Below are positions 8,550 to 16,947 of a stretch of DNA of 35,891 nt, in pieces. Each line of letters opens with the position of its first letter. Within the stretch, counting starts at the first letter, position 1. The stretch comes from Paracoccaceae bacterium (GTDB lineage Bacteria > Pseudomonadota > Alphaproteobacteria > Rhodobacterales > Rhodobacteraceae): contig JAGRDY010000022.1 in the NCBI GenBank assembly GCA_020446815.1, forward strand, positions 1 to 35,891, written 5' to 3'. A model generated the notes under the pieces. The model worked only from the letters and a program-made list of their open reading frames with translations. It ran no database searches and was not told the origin of the DNA. The translations under genes and the position numbers were made by a program.

Positions 8550-9110
8550 ATGTTCATCCAGACCGAATCCACCCCCAATCCCGCAACGCTGAAATTCCTG
8601 CCCGGCCAGACCGTGCTCGACGCGGGCACGGCCGATTTCCCCTCTGCCGACAAGGCGGCAAGTTCGCCCCTGGCGCTGCGCATCTTCGCCATCGACGGTG
8701 TGGCCGGGGTGTTTTTCGGCAATGACTTCGTAACCGTGACCAAGACCGATGCAGTTCTGTGGGAACATGTCAAACCCGCGATCCTTGGCGCCATCATGGA
8801 GCATTTCCAATCCGGCCAACCGGTGATCGAAGGCGGCCAGAGTGCCTCGGGTCACGCCAGCCATGACGGCCCCGACGAAGATATCGTCAATCAGATCAAG
8901 GAATTGCTGGATACCCGTGTGCGCCCTGCGGTGGCCCAGGATGGCGGCGATATCACTTTTCACGGCTTTGACCGGGGCATCGTCTATCTGCATATGCAAG
9001 GCGCCTGCGCGGGCTGCCCTTCCTCGACGCTGACATTGAAGATGGGCATCGAAAACCTGTTGCGCCACTATATCCCCGAAGTGGTCGAGGTGCGGCCCGT
9101 TGCCGCCTGA
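8550..9110 (+). CDS. Nfu-type iron-sulfur cluster carrier (NifU C-terminal domain protein)
   Basis: A 186-aa protein with two domains. The N-terminal Nfu domain begins MFIQTESTPNPATLKFLPG and includes FAIDGVAGVFFGNDFVTVTK. The C-terminal NifU-like domain (about 110-183) contains RPAVAQDGGDI and the CxxC cluster-binding motif GACAGC (Cys153 and Cys156). This architecture is that of mitochondrial NFU1 and its alphaproteobacterial relatives, which carry [4Fe-4S] clusters to apoproteins. The start is supported by the conserved N-terminus and by GGAG (cacggaggccagatcATG). The stop overlaps the beginning of tsaB by 11 bases. Confidence 0.95.
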   Translation: MFIQTESTPNPATLKFLPGQTVLDAGTADFPSADKAASSPLALRIFAIDGVAGVFFGNDFVTVTKTDAVLWEHVKPAILGAIMEHFQSGQPVIEGGQSASGHASHDGPDEDIVNQIKELLDTRVRPAVAQDGGDITFHGFDRGIVYLHMQGACAGCPSSTLTLKMGIENLLRHYIPEVVEVRPVAA

Positions 9111-9762
9111 ACCGCTGGTTCTGGGCTTCGACACATCGGCCGCGCATTGCGCGGCCGCTTTGGTTTCGGGCGGCACTGTCCTGGCCGAACGTCACGAAGC
9201 AATGGCCAGGGGTCAGGCCGAACGGCTGTTCGGGCTGTTGCGGGAACTGCTTGCCGGAGCGGGCCGCGACTGGCGCGATCTGGCGGCCATCGGCGTCGGT
9301 GTCGGCCCCGGCAATTTCACCGGTGTGCGGATATCGGTGGCCGCGGCGCGCGGTCTGGCATTGTCGCTGGGGGTGCCGGCCATCGGTGTGACGATGCTGG
9401 AGGCGCTGGCGCTGGGAACCGAGGGTGCTGTGCTGGCGCTGCTGGATGCGCGGCGGGGCCAGGTCTATGCCCAGACGTTCGGCTATGACGCCGCTGCCCG
9501 GCCGACGCTATGTGACGCCGCCGGGATCACGCCCGCGCAATTCGCGCGCCGGGGGCTGACTTGCATCGGCCATCAGGCCGATCAGTTTGCCGCCCTCCTC
9601 GGGGCCACCGCAGATGCCGCGCGGTTTTCACCGGCCGCCGCGATTGCCCGGATCGCCGCCCGACGCATGGGCCGGGCCGATCTGGGCCGCCCCGTCCCGC
9701 TTTATCTGCGCGCCGCCGATGCCGCGCCGTCGCGCACCCCACCACCGAGGATACTGCCGTGA
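9100..9762 (+). CDS. tsaB: tRNA threonylcarbamoyladenosine biosynthesis protein TsaB
   Basis: A 220-aa ASKHA-fold protein, the partner of TsaD and TsaE in making t6A at position 37 of ANN-decoding tRNAs. Visible marks are the opening strand VLGFDTSAAHCAAAL and the diagnostic VGPGNFTGVRI (68-78). VLALLDARRGQVYAQTF also matches the family. TsaB lacks a working metal site and serves as a scaffold. The start is TTG 9100, inside the end of the nfu gene, with GAGGTG upstream; no ATG is available near the conserved N-terminus. It ends in GTGA overlapping rimI. Confidence 0.95.
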   Translation: MPPEPLVLGFDTSAAHCAAALVSGGTVLAERHEAMARGQAERLFGLLRELLAGAGRDWRDLAAIGVGVGPGNFTGVRISVAAARGLALSLGVPAIGVTMLEALALGTEGAVLALLDARRGQVYAQTFGYDAAARPTLCDAAGITPAQFARRGLTCIGHQADQFAALLGATADAARFSPAAAIARIAARRMGRADLGRPVPLYLRAADAAPSRTPPPRILP

Positions 9763-10175
9763 CGCCTGCGGCACTGGCCGGTATCCATGCCGCATGTTTC
9801 TCCACGCCGCGGCCCTGGAGTGCGGCTGAATTTGCTGCACTCCTGGCTGCCGAAGGCGCCATTCTTGCCGCCGAATCACGAGGCTTCCTGCTGGCCCGCA
9901 CGCTTCTGGACGAGGCAGAGATTCTGACGCTGGCGGTGTTGCCCGAGGCGCGCCGCCAAGGCATCGCCAGCCGGTTGCTGAGCCGATTCAGCGCCGCGGC
10001 CATCGAACGCGGCGTCAAGACCGTCTTTCTGGAAGTGGCGGCGGACAATGCCGCAGCACTGGCGCTTTACACGCGCGCGGGGTTTTCCCCGACCGCCCTG
10101 CGCAAGGGCTATTACACATGCACCGGCCGCGCCCCGGTCGATGCGATCATCCTGTCGCGGTCGCTTGACCGATAG
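9759..10175 (+). CDS. rimI: GNAT N-acetyltransferase, RimI-type
   Basis: A 138-aa GNAT acetyltransferase. The start GTG 9759 overlaps the tsaB stop in GTGA and gives a normal N-terminus (TPAALAGIHAACF). The acetyl-CoA pyrophosphate loop is RRQGIA (65-70), followed by FLEVAADNAAALALYTRAGF, the RimI-typical N-x-x-A-x-x-L-Y stretch. The family acetylates the N-terminus of ribosomal protein S18. The tsaB-rimI neighbourhood is common in bacteria, which supports the name, although GNAT substrate specificity cannot be proved from sequence. Confidence 0.88.
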   Translation: MTPAALAGIHAACFSTPRPWSAAEFAALLAAEGAILAAESRGFLLARTLLDEAEILTLAVLPEARRQGIASRLLSRFSAAAIERGVKTVFLEVAADNAAALALYTRAGFSPTALRKGYYTCTGRAPVDAIILSRSLDR

Positions 10176-10230
10176 GGCCGCATGGCTTCGATCGGGCGGC
10201 ACTTGACCCTGGATCATCCGCAGATTCCTG

Positions 10231-10259
10231 TTGACCCCTTCGGGTAGTTGCGACCTAAT
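10231..10259 (+). promoter_or_regulatory. Candidate promoter of the BMP importer operon
   Basis: TTGACC (10231-10236), a 17-bp spacer, then CCTAAT (10254-10259). Initiation just downstream would give a leader of about 75 nt before the binding-protein gene, containing the two hairpins listed next. Evidence is sequence match only. Confidence 0.4.
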
Positions 10260-10283
10260 CAATTCCGATCCGCAACAGATCGA

Positions 10284-10317
10284 CCTGCGGGAAACCCCGT
10301 AGGCCGCCCATCGGGCG
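10284..10317 (+). promoter_or_regulatory. Structured 5' leader with two hairpins before the BMP importer genes
   Basis: Hairpin one pairs CCTGCGGG (10284-10291) with CCCGTAGG (10296-10303), eight pairs including one G-U, with loop AAAC. Hairpin two pairs CGCCC (10305-10309) with GGGCG (10313-10317) around ATC. The two stems are one base apart and 25 nt before the ATG, so they sit where a translation-controlling element would. No known riboswitch consensus was recognised. Confidence 0.35.
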
Positions 10318-10342
10318 CAAAGATTAGAACCGGGAGATACCA

Positions 10343-11332
10343 ATGACCTTCATGCAGAAATTCCTCGGCGCGGCCGCAACGCTGGCGCTAACGACAGGCG
10401 CCGCGCTGGCCGATCCGGCGATCATCTATGACCTCGGCGGCAAGTTCGACAAGTCGTTCAACGAAGCCGCCTTCAACGGGGCCGAACGCTGGAAGGCCGA
10501 AACCGGCGGCACCTACAAGGAACTGGAAATGCAGTCCGAGGCCCAGCGCGAACAGGCGCTGCGCCGGCTGGCCGAATCCGGCGCCAACCCGGTGGTGATG
10601 ACCGGTTTCGCCTTCGGCGACGTTCTGGGCCAGGTCGCCCCCGATTACCCCGACACCAAATTCGCCATCATCGACATGGTCGTCGATCAACCCAACGTCC
10701 GCTCGGTGGTGTTTTCCGAGGAACAGGGGTCCTATCTTGTCGGCATGATGGCGGCGCTCGCGTCGAAAACCGGCACTGTCGGCTTTATCGGCGGCATGGA
10801 CATTCCGCTGATCCGCAAATTCGCCTGCGGCTATGTGCAGGGGGTCAAGGCGGCCAATCCCGATGCGATCGTGATCCAGAACATGACCGGCTCGACCCCC
10901 TCGGCCTGGAATGATCCGGTAAAGGGCGCCGAACTGACCAAGGCGCAGATCGCGCAGGGCGCCGACGTGATCTATGCCGCCGCCGGCGGCACCGGGATCG
11001 GTGTCCTTCAGGCCGCCGCCGACGAGGGAATCCTGTCGATCGGCGTCGACAGCAACCAGAACTATCTGCATCCCGGCCAGGTGCTGACCTCGATGACAAA
11101 GCGCGTGGACAATGCCGTCTATGACATCTTCAAGGCCGGGCCCGACATGGAAACCGGCTTCGCGGTCATGGATCTGGCCAGCGGCGGTGTCGGCTATGCG
11201 CTCGATGACAACAATGCCGATCTTGTCACCGCCGACATGAAGGCCGCGGTCGATGCCGCCGGCGAAAAGATCAAATCCGGCGAAATCAAGGTCCATGACT
11301 ACATGACCGACAATACCTGCCCGGCAAGCTGA
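10343..11332 (+). CDS. BMP-family ABC transporter substrate-binding lipoprotein-like protein
   Basis: A 329-aa periplasmic binding protein of the BMP/Med/PnrA family. A Sec signal peptide (MTFMQKFLGAAATLALTTGA) ends with likely cleavage after ALA (Ala23); there is no lipobox Cys, so it is probably soluble. The mature protein opens AIIYDLGGKFDKSFNEAAFNG, the family signature. VVMTGFAFGDVLGQVA and GVDSNQNYLHPG are also characteristic. Characterised members bind purine and other nucleosides; that is the inferred ligand. GGGAG precedes the ATG. Genes for the ATPase and two permeases follow at once, giving a complete importer. Confidence 0.93.
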   Translation: MTFMQKFLGAAATLALTTGAALADPAIIYDLGGKFDKSFNEAAFNGAERWKAETGGTYKELEMQSEAQREQALRRLAESGANPVVMTGFAFGDVLGQVAPDYPDTKFAIIDMVVDQPNVRSVVFSEEQGSYLVGMMAALASKTGTVGFIGGMDIPLIRKFACGYVQGVKAANPDAIVIQNMTGSTPSAWNDPVKGAELTKAQIAQGADVIYAAAGGTGIGVLQAAADEGILSIGVDSNQNYLHPGQVLTSMTKRVDNAVYDIFKAGPDMETGFAVMDLASGGVGYALDDNNADLVTADMKAAVDAAGEKIKSGEIKVHDYMTDNTCPAS

Positions 11333-11343
11333 GACCCGGCGGC

Positions 11344-12930
11344 GTGGTCGCGCGATCAACAACGGGGCGGCATGGCGCCGCCGCCCCGGCACAGGCCGGC
11401 GCGGCGATCGAACTGCGCGGCATCTCCAAGGCCTTCGGATCCGTGCAGGCCAACAAGGACATCTCGATCGAGGTCGCCCGCGGCACCATCCACGGCATCA
11501 TCGGAGAGAACGGCGCCGGCAAATCGACGCTGATGTCGATCCTATACGGGTTCTACAAGGCCGACAGCGGCGAGATCCTCATCAACGGCATCCCCACGCC
11601 GATTCCCGACAGCCAGGCCGCCATACGCGCCGGCATCGGCATGGTGTTTCAACATTTCAAGCTCGTGCAGAACTTCTCGGTGCTGGAAAACGTGATCCTC
11701 GGCGCCGAGGATGGCGCGCTGCTGCGCCCTTCGCTGGCCAAGGCGCGCAGGGTACTGGCGGAACTTGCCGCCGAATACGAACTCGATGTCGATCCCGATG
11801 CCCTGATCGAGAATCTTTCGGTCGGCCACCTGCAACGGGTGGAAATTCTCAAGGCGCTCTACCGCCACGCCGATATCCTCATTCTCGACGAGCCGACCGG
11901 GGTTCTGACCCCCGACGAGGCCGATCATCTGTTTCGCATCCTCAAGGGGCTGAAGGAACAGGGCAAGACCATCATCCTGATCACCCACAAGCTGCGCGAG
12001 ATCATGGACATTACCGATACCGTCAGCGTCATGCGCCGGGGCGAGATGACCGCCACGCTCAGGACCGCCGACACCAGCCCCGAACATCTGGCCGAACTGA
12101 TGGTCGGGCGCAAGGTGCTGCTCGACGTGGCCAAGGCCCCCGCCCGGCCCGGCCGGACCGTGCTGGAAATCGACAACCTGAGAGTGCGCGATTCCGCCGG
12201 GGTGGAACGTCTCAAGGGCATCAGCCTGTCGGTCCGCGCGGGCGAGATTCTTGGCATCGCCGGGGTCTCGGGCAATGGCCAGTCGGAACTTCTCGCGGTG
12301 CTGGGCGGCATCGCCCACGGCACCGGCACGGTCAGCATCAACGGCGAACCCATCGACCTGAGCGGCAAGTCATCCGGCGGACAGTCGCGCCGCGCCCAGG
12401 GCATTTCCCATGTTCCCGAGGATCGCCAGCATCTCGGCATGATCATGGATTTCACCGCCTGGGAAAACATCGCCTTCGGCTATCACAACGATCCGGCCTA
12501 TCAGAAAAACCCGTTGCTGATGGATAACGCCGCGATTCTCGACGACGCCAGGGGCAAGATGGACCGTTTCGATGTGCGCCCGCCGATCCCGACCCTTCCG
12601 GCCAAGAGCTTTTCAGGCGGCAATCAGCAGAAGATCATCCTGGCCCGCGAGATCGAACGCAACCCCGATCTGCTTCTGGTCGGCCAGCCCACCCGCGGCG
12701 TCGATATCGGCGCCATCGAATTCATCCACAAACGCATCATCGAATTGCGCGACGCGGGCAAGGCGATCCTGCTCGTCTCGGTGGAACTCGATGAGATCAT
12801 CGGCCTGGCCGACCGCATCGCGGTGATGTTCGACGGCCGGATCATGGGCGAACGCCTGCCCGGCGAAACCGATGAACGGGCGCTGGGGCTGCTGATGGCC
12901 GGCGTCGCGGGCGCGGAGGAAGGCCGATGA
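11344..12930 (+). CDS. ABC transporter ATP-binding protein with two nucleotide-binding domains (BMP/nucleoside type)
   Basis: A 528-aa tandem ATPase of the RbsA/YufO class. The first domain has Walker A GENGAGKST (54-62), signature LSVGHLQRVEI (158-168) and Walker B ILILDEPT. The second has the degenerate Walker A GVSGNGQSELL, which lacks the usual Lys as is normal in this class, then signature FSGGNQQKIILARE and LLLVGQPTRGVD. It energises nucleoside import with the adjacent permeases. GTG 11344 is the likely start, 11 bp after the binding-protein stop; the first 20 residues are Ala/Gly-rich and the true start could be slightly downstream. Its stop overlaps the permease start by 4 bases (ATGA). 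Confidence 0.95.
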   Translation: MVARSTTGRHGAAAPAQAGAAIELRGISKAFGSVQANKDISIEVARGTIHGIIGENGAGKSTLMSILYGFYKADSGEILINGIPTPIPDSQAAIRAGIGMVFQHFKLVQNFSVLENVILGAEDGALLRPSLAKARRVLAELAAEYELDVDPDALIENLSVGHLQRVEILKALYRHADILILDEPTGVLTPDEADHLFRILKGLKEQGKTIILITHKLREIMDITDTVSVMRRGEMTATLRTADTSPEHLAELMVGRKVLLDVAKAPARPGRTVLEIDNLRVRDSAGVERLKGISLSVRAGEILGIAGVSGNGQSELLAVLGGIAHGTGTVSINGEPIDLSGKSSGGQSRRAQGISHVPEDRQHLGMIMDFTAWENIAFGYHNDPAYQKNPLLMDNAAILDDARGKMDRFDVRPPIPTLPAKSFSGGNQQKIILAREIERNPDLLLVGQPTRGVDIGAIEFIHKRIIELRDAGKAILLVSVELDEIIGLADRIAVMFDGRIMGERLPGETDERALGLLMAGVAGAEEGR

Positions 12931-14018
12931 CCCGATTGCCGACATGGGCCGATCTGGTGCTGGTGCCCGCCATCAGTCTGCTGTTTGCCGGGGTCATTTC
13001 GGCGCTGGTGATCCTCGCCATCGGCCAAAGCCCGGCCGAGGCGCTCGAAACCATGGTGGTCGGGGCGGTGGGGTCGCCCTATGCCTGGGGCTATACGCTC
13101 TATTATGCCACCAGCTTCATGTTCACCGGCCTTGCGGTGACAGTCGCCTTTCATGCGTCGCTGTTCAACATCGGCGGCGAAGGCCAGGCGCAGATCGGCG
13201 GGCTTGGCGTCGCGCTTGTCTGCCTCGCGCTGCCCTGGCCGCACTGGGCGCTGGCGCTGCCCGCCGCGATGATCGGGGCGGCGCTGTTCGGCGCGGCCTG
13301 GGCGGCGATCCCGGCCTATCTTCAGGCCCGGCGCGGCAGCCATATCGTCATCACCACGATCATGTTCAATTACATCGGGGCGGCGCTGATCATCTACCTG
13401 CTGGTCAATGTGATGCGGCCCCAGGGCCAGATGGATCCGGCCACCGCGCGCTTTCCGGCCGGGGCCAAGCTGCCCACATTGCACGAAATTCCCGGGCTGG
13501 GCCTGATCTTCACCAAGCAGGTGCCCGCCAATGTGACGCTATTCATCGCCCTTGCCGCCTGCTGGCTGGTCTGGCTCTTGCTCTGGCGCACCCGGCTCGG
13601 CTATGAAATCCGCGCTTTCGGCAAATCGGAAAAGGCCGCGCTTTACGCCGGCATATCGCCGTTTCGCATCACCATGCTGGCGATGCTGGTCTCTGGCGGG
13701 CTGGCGGGGCTGATGTCGATCAACAACGTCATGGGCGAAAGCGAACGCCTGTTGCAGAATTCCGCCGAAGGCGCCGGGTTCATCGGCATCGCGGTGGCGC
13801 TGATGGGGCGCAACCATCCGGCCGGGGTGTTTCTGGCGGCGATCCTGTTCGGTTTCCTGTTTCAGGGCGGCGCCGAACTGGGGCTGTGGACGACGATCCC
13901 GATCGAGTTGCGCACCGTCGTGCAGGGCCTGGTGATCCTTTTCACCGGGGCGCTCGACCATATGGTGCGGATGATTCTCGGGCTGTTCTTCCGGCCGCGC
14001 AAAACGGTGGTGGGGTGA
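12927..14018 (+). CDS. ABC transporter permease, BMP/nucleoside type (first permease)
   Basis: A 363-aa integral membrane protein with eight or more hydrophobic segments, of the branched-chain/ribose permease superfamily (BPD_transp_2). The marker loop FNIGGEGQAQIGGLGVAL (about 81-98) contains the conserved GGEGQ. ALMGRNHPAGVFLAAILFGF near the C-terminus is typical of the NupP/YufP-type subunit. The start ATG overlaps the ATPase stop as ATGA; the stop overlaps the next permease as TGATG. Confidence 0.95.
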   Translation: MTRLPTWADLVLVPAISLLFAGVISALVILAIGQSPAEALETMVVGAVGSPYAWGYTLYYATSFMFTGLAVTVAFHASLFNIGGEGQAQIGGLGVALVCLALPWPHWALALPAAMIGAALFGAAWAAIPAYLQARRGSHIVITTIMFNYIGAALIIYLLVNVMRPQGQMDPATARFPAGAKLPTLHEIPGLGLIFTKQVPANVTLFIALAACWLVWLLLWRTRLGYEIRAFGKSEKAALYAGISPFRITMLAMLVSGGLAGLMSINNVMGESERLLQNSAEGAGFIGIAVALMGRNHPAGVFLAAILFGFLFQGGAELGLWTTIPIELRTVVQGLVILFTGALDHMVRMILGLFFRPRKTVVG

Positions 14019-14986
14019 TGGATTACGCGACACTCCTGCAAATTCTCGATTCGACCCTGCGGCTGGCCACCCCGCTGCTGCTGGCCTGTCTTGCCGGGCT
14101 CTTTTCCGAACGCTCCGGCATTTTCGACATCGGCCTCGAAGGCAAGATGCTGATGGCGGCAATGTGCACCGGGGCGGTGGCGGCGCTCAGCGGATCGGTC
14201 TGGATCGGCGTATTGGCCGGCATCGGCGGCGCGATGATCTTCGCGCTGATCCACGGGCTTGCCTCGATCACCTTTCGCGGCAATCAGCTGATCTCCGGGG
14301 TGGCGCTCAACTTCGTGGCCTCCGGCATCACGGTTCTGGCGGCCCAGGCGCTCTTCCGGCAGGGCGGGCGCACGCCCCCGCTGTCGGGCGCCGCGCGGTT
14401 CAACCCGATCGACCTGCCGCTTGCCGACAGCCTCGCCGGCGTGCCGGCCCTTGGCCCGTTTTACGCCGAGGTGATTTCGGGGCACACGGCGTTGGTCTAC
14501 ATCGCGCTGCTTTGCGTGCCGCTCAGCTGGTGGGTGCTTTTCCGGACACGTTTCGGCCTGCGGCTGCGGGCGGTGGGCGAAAACCCGGCCTCGGTCGATA
14601 CCGCCGGCATTTCGGTCATCCGCCTGCGTTACGCGGCGGTGATCGTCACCGGACTGCTCTGCGGCCTGGCGGGCGCCTATATGGCGGCGGGCCTTCAGGC
14701 CGGGTTCGGCCGCGAAATGACCGCCGGGCGCGGCTATATCGCGCTCGCCGCGCTCATCTTCGCCAAATGGCGCCCCTGGGCGGCGCTTCAAGCCACCTTG
14801 CTTTTCGGTTTTCTTCAGGCCCTCGCGCTGCGCCCCGATGTCATCGAACGGGCGCTGCATTTCCCGATCCCCACACCCGCGCTGGATGCGCTGCCCTATA
14901 TCCTCACGGTGATCGTTCTGGCCGGTTTTGTCGGCCGCGCCACCCCGCCCCGCGCCGGCGGAGAACCCTATGTCAAGGAACGCTGA
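14018..14986 (+). CDS. ABC transporter permease, BMP/nucleoside type (second permease)
   Basis: A 322-aa membrane protein that pairs with the preceding permease. ATG 14018 is chosen because it shares one base with the preceding stop (TGATG) and yields the family N-terminus MDYATLLQILDSTLR; the frame extends further upstream but only as a shadow. The marker loop is IFDIGLEGKMLMAAM (about 34-48). ALIFAKWRPWAALQATLLFGF resembles the conserved C-terminal transmembrane region of NupQ/YufQ. The four genes 10343-14986 are tightly packed and surely one operon. Confidence 0.95.
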   Translation: MDYATLLQILDSTLRLATPLLLACLAGLFSERSGIFDIGLEGKMLMAAMCTGAVAALSGSVWIGVLAGIGGAMIFALIHGLASITFRGNQLISGVALNFVASGITVLAAQALFRQGGRTPPLSGAARFNPIDLPLADSLAGVPALGPFYAEVISGHTALVYIALLCVPLSWWVLFRTRFGLRLRAVGENPASVDTAGISVIRLRYAAVIVTGLLCGLAGAYMAAGLQAGFGREMTAGRGYIALAALIFAKWRPWAALQATLLFGFLQALALRPDVIERALHFPIPTPALDALPYILTVIVLAGFVGRATPPRAGGEPYVKER

Positions 14987-15169
14987 GGGCCCCGCCGCCC
15001 TGCGCCGCGCGCGTCAAGGCGCGAACCGGTCTGGCACGGATATTCTCACCAACTGGACCGATGACCCCCGATCATCTGGATCCATGCCATCACCGAGGAA
15101 TGTTTGACACCGCCCCCGCAACGGGCAACACTGGGCGGCAATGCCTTTCACCAAAGTTGATGGCCGTTG

Positions 15170-16087
15170 ATGCAGATCTATCTGCCCATCGCAGAAGTTT
15201 CCGTAAATGCATTCCTGCTGTTGGGGCTGGGCGGCATCGTCGGCATGTTGTCGGGCATGTTCGGCGTGGGCGGCGGGTTCCTGATGACACCGCTTCTGTT
15301 CTTCATCGGCATCCCGCCCGCCGTCGCCGTCGCCACCGAGGCCAATCAGATCGTCGCCTCGTCCTTTTCCGGGGTGCTGGCGCATCTCAAGCGCAGGACG
15401 GTCGACCTGCGCATGGGCACGGTGCTGCTGATCGGCGGTCTGGCCGGGGCGGCGCTGGGGGTAGAGCTTTTCAACCATCTCAAGGCCCTTGGCCAGGTCG
15501 ATCTTCTGGTCAGACTTTGCTATGTGGTGTTTCTGGGGATCATCGGCGGGCTGATGTTCATCGAAAGCCTGACCGCGATCCGGCGATCGAAAAAGCCCGG
15601 CGCAAGGGCATTGCGCCGCAAGCACAATTGGGTCCACAACCTGCCCTTCAAGATGAAATTCCGCACCTCGGGGCTTTATATTTCCGTCATCCCGCCGCTC
15701 TCCGTCGGCGTTTTCGTCGGCGTTCTGGCCGCGATCATGGGGGTTGGCGGCGGCTTCATCATGGTTCCCGCGATGATCTACCTCTTGGGTATGCCAACCA
15801 AGGTCGTGGTCGGCACATCGCTCTTTCAGATCATCTTCGTCACCGCCTTCACGACATTGCTTCATGCCATGACCAACTTTACCGTCGACATGCCGCTGGC
15901 GGTCCTGCTTCTGGTCGGCGGCGTCGTGGGGGCACAGTTCGGGGCGCAGATCGGCACCCGGTTGCAGGCGGAACAATTGCGCATCCTGCTGGCCGTGATG
16001 GTGCTGGCGGTCTGCGGCAAGCTGGGCGCCGATCTGCTGCTGATGCCGTCCGAGCTTTATTCGATCGGCCCCGGAGGCCACGGATGA
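15170..16087 (+). CDS. Sulfite exporter TauE/SafE family membrane protein
   Basis: A 305-aa membrane protein with about eight hydrophobic segments arranged as two homologous halves. Each half has the family's glycine-rich motif: GMFGVGGGFLMTPLLFF in the N-terminal half and IMGVGGGFIMVPAMIYLLG in the C-terminal half, the latter followed by VVVGTSLFQIIFV. TauE/SafE proteins export sulfite, sulfoacetate or other organosulfur anions; the substrate here is unknown. ATG 15170 is preferred over the adjacent TTG 15167. No strong ribosome-binding site is seen. It lies 183 bp after the importer operon and overlaps the next gene in ATGA. Confidence 0.92.
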   Translation: MQIYLPIAEVSVNAFLLLGLGGIVGMLSGMFGVGGGFLMTPLLFFIGIPPAVAVATEANQIVASSFSGVLAHLKRRTVDLRMGTVLLIGGLAGAALGVELFNHLKALGQVDLLVRLCYVVFLGIIGGLMFIESLTAIRRSKKPGARALRRKHNWVHNLPFKMKFRTSGLYISVIPPLSVGVFVGVLAAIMGVGGGFIMVPAMIYLLGMPTKVVVGTSLFQIIFVTAFTTLLHAMTNFTVDMPLAVLLLVGGVVGAQFGAQIGTRLQAEQLRILLAVMVLAVCGKLGADLLLMPSELYSIGPGGHG

Positions 16088-16842
16088 TCCGCATTCTGGT
16101 GCTGCTCGTTGGTCTTTGCGTCCTGCCCGCGCGGGCCGAGGAAGTCGTGGCCGGGATGAGCCAGAACCGCATCGCGATCACCGCCAATTTCGACGGCTCC
16201 GAAATCCTGATCTTCGGCGCCGTGAAACGCGAAACGCCGATCCCCAGCGCCGATCCGCTGGGCGTCATCATCACCGTGGCCGGCCCGTCGCGGGAAATCA
16301 CCGTCCGCCGCAAGGCCAAACGCTTCGGCATCTGGGTCAATGTCGATTCGGTCGAGGTGGACGAAGCCCCCAGCTTCTACGCCGTCGCCACCTCGGCCCC
16401 GATGAACCAGATTCTCGCCGATATCGAGGATCTGCGCTACAAGGTGTCGATCCCGCGGGCGATCCGCTCGGTAGGCGCGCCGATGAACGTGAAGGACGCG
16501 GTATCCTTCACCGATGCGCTGATCCGCATCCGCATCGCCAACAACCTTTATCAGATGCTGGAAGGCCAGGTGGAGCTTTCGCAGGAAACCCTGTTCGACA
16601 CCTCGATCATATTGCCCGCGAACCTTACCGAAGGAGAGTATCAGGCACGGATTTTCCTCACCCGCTCGGGCAGGGTTGTCGATGAATACAGAACCCGGAT
16701 CGGCGTTCACAAGGTCGGGCTGGAGCAGTGGATTTACGCGCTGGCCCATGAACAGCCGCTGATCTACGGGCTGATGTCGCTGTTCATCGCGATTGCCGCC
16801 GGCTGGGGGGCCTCCGCGGTTTTCCGCTATTTCCGCGCCTGA
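16084..16842 (+). CDS. TIGR02186-type conserved membrane protein (Alph_Pro_TM)
   Basis: A 252-aa protein recognised as the alphaproteobacterial family of unknown function annotated TIGR02186. An N-terminal signal sequence (MIRILVLLVGLCVLPARA) is followed by an exported, strand-rich domain with VVAGMSQNRIAITANFDGSE. A central part reads FGIWVNVDSVEVDEAPSFY, and one C-terminal membrane helix lies at about 224-246 (LIYGLMSLFIAIAAGWGASA). The likely topology is a periplasmic domain anchored at the C-terminus. The start ATG overlaps the exporter stop by 4 bases, so it is probably an accessory subunit of the TauE/SafE exporter. Its molecular role is not known to me. Confidence 0.9.
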   Translation: MIRILVLLVGLCVLPARAEEVVAGMSQNRIAITANFDGSEILIFGAVKRETPIPSADPLGVIITVAGPSREITVRRKAKRFGIWVNVDSVEVDEAPSFYAVATSAPMNQILADIEDLRYKVSIPRAIRSVGAPMNVKDAVSFTDALIRIRIANNLYQMLEGQVELSQETLFDTSIILPANLTEGEYQARIFLTRSGRVVDEYRTRIGVHKVGLEQWIYALAHEQPLIYGLMSLFIAIAAGWGASAVFRYFRA

Positions 16843-16947
16843 ACCCTGTCGCGTGATCAGCCTTGCCTTGAATTGCCGGTCGCGGCCGCTCTCGCCGGTG
16901 GACTGCGCAAGGCGATGCCCGATGCTTCAACAGAAAGCCGAAACGGT

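Noticed and set aside
10284-10317. Known purine, guanidine or xanthine riboswitch
   Set aside because: The hairpins have no consensus loops or junction of these classes that I recognise; kept only as an unnamed structured leader.
14164-16080. Long upstream extension of the TIGR02186 reading frame
   Set aside because: The upstream 640 codons run across a permease and the TauE/SafE gene in another frame, with Arg-rich sequence; the true start is ATG 16084 with a signal peptide.
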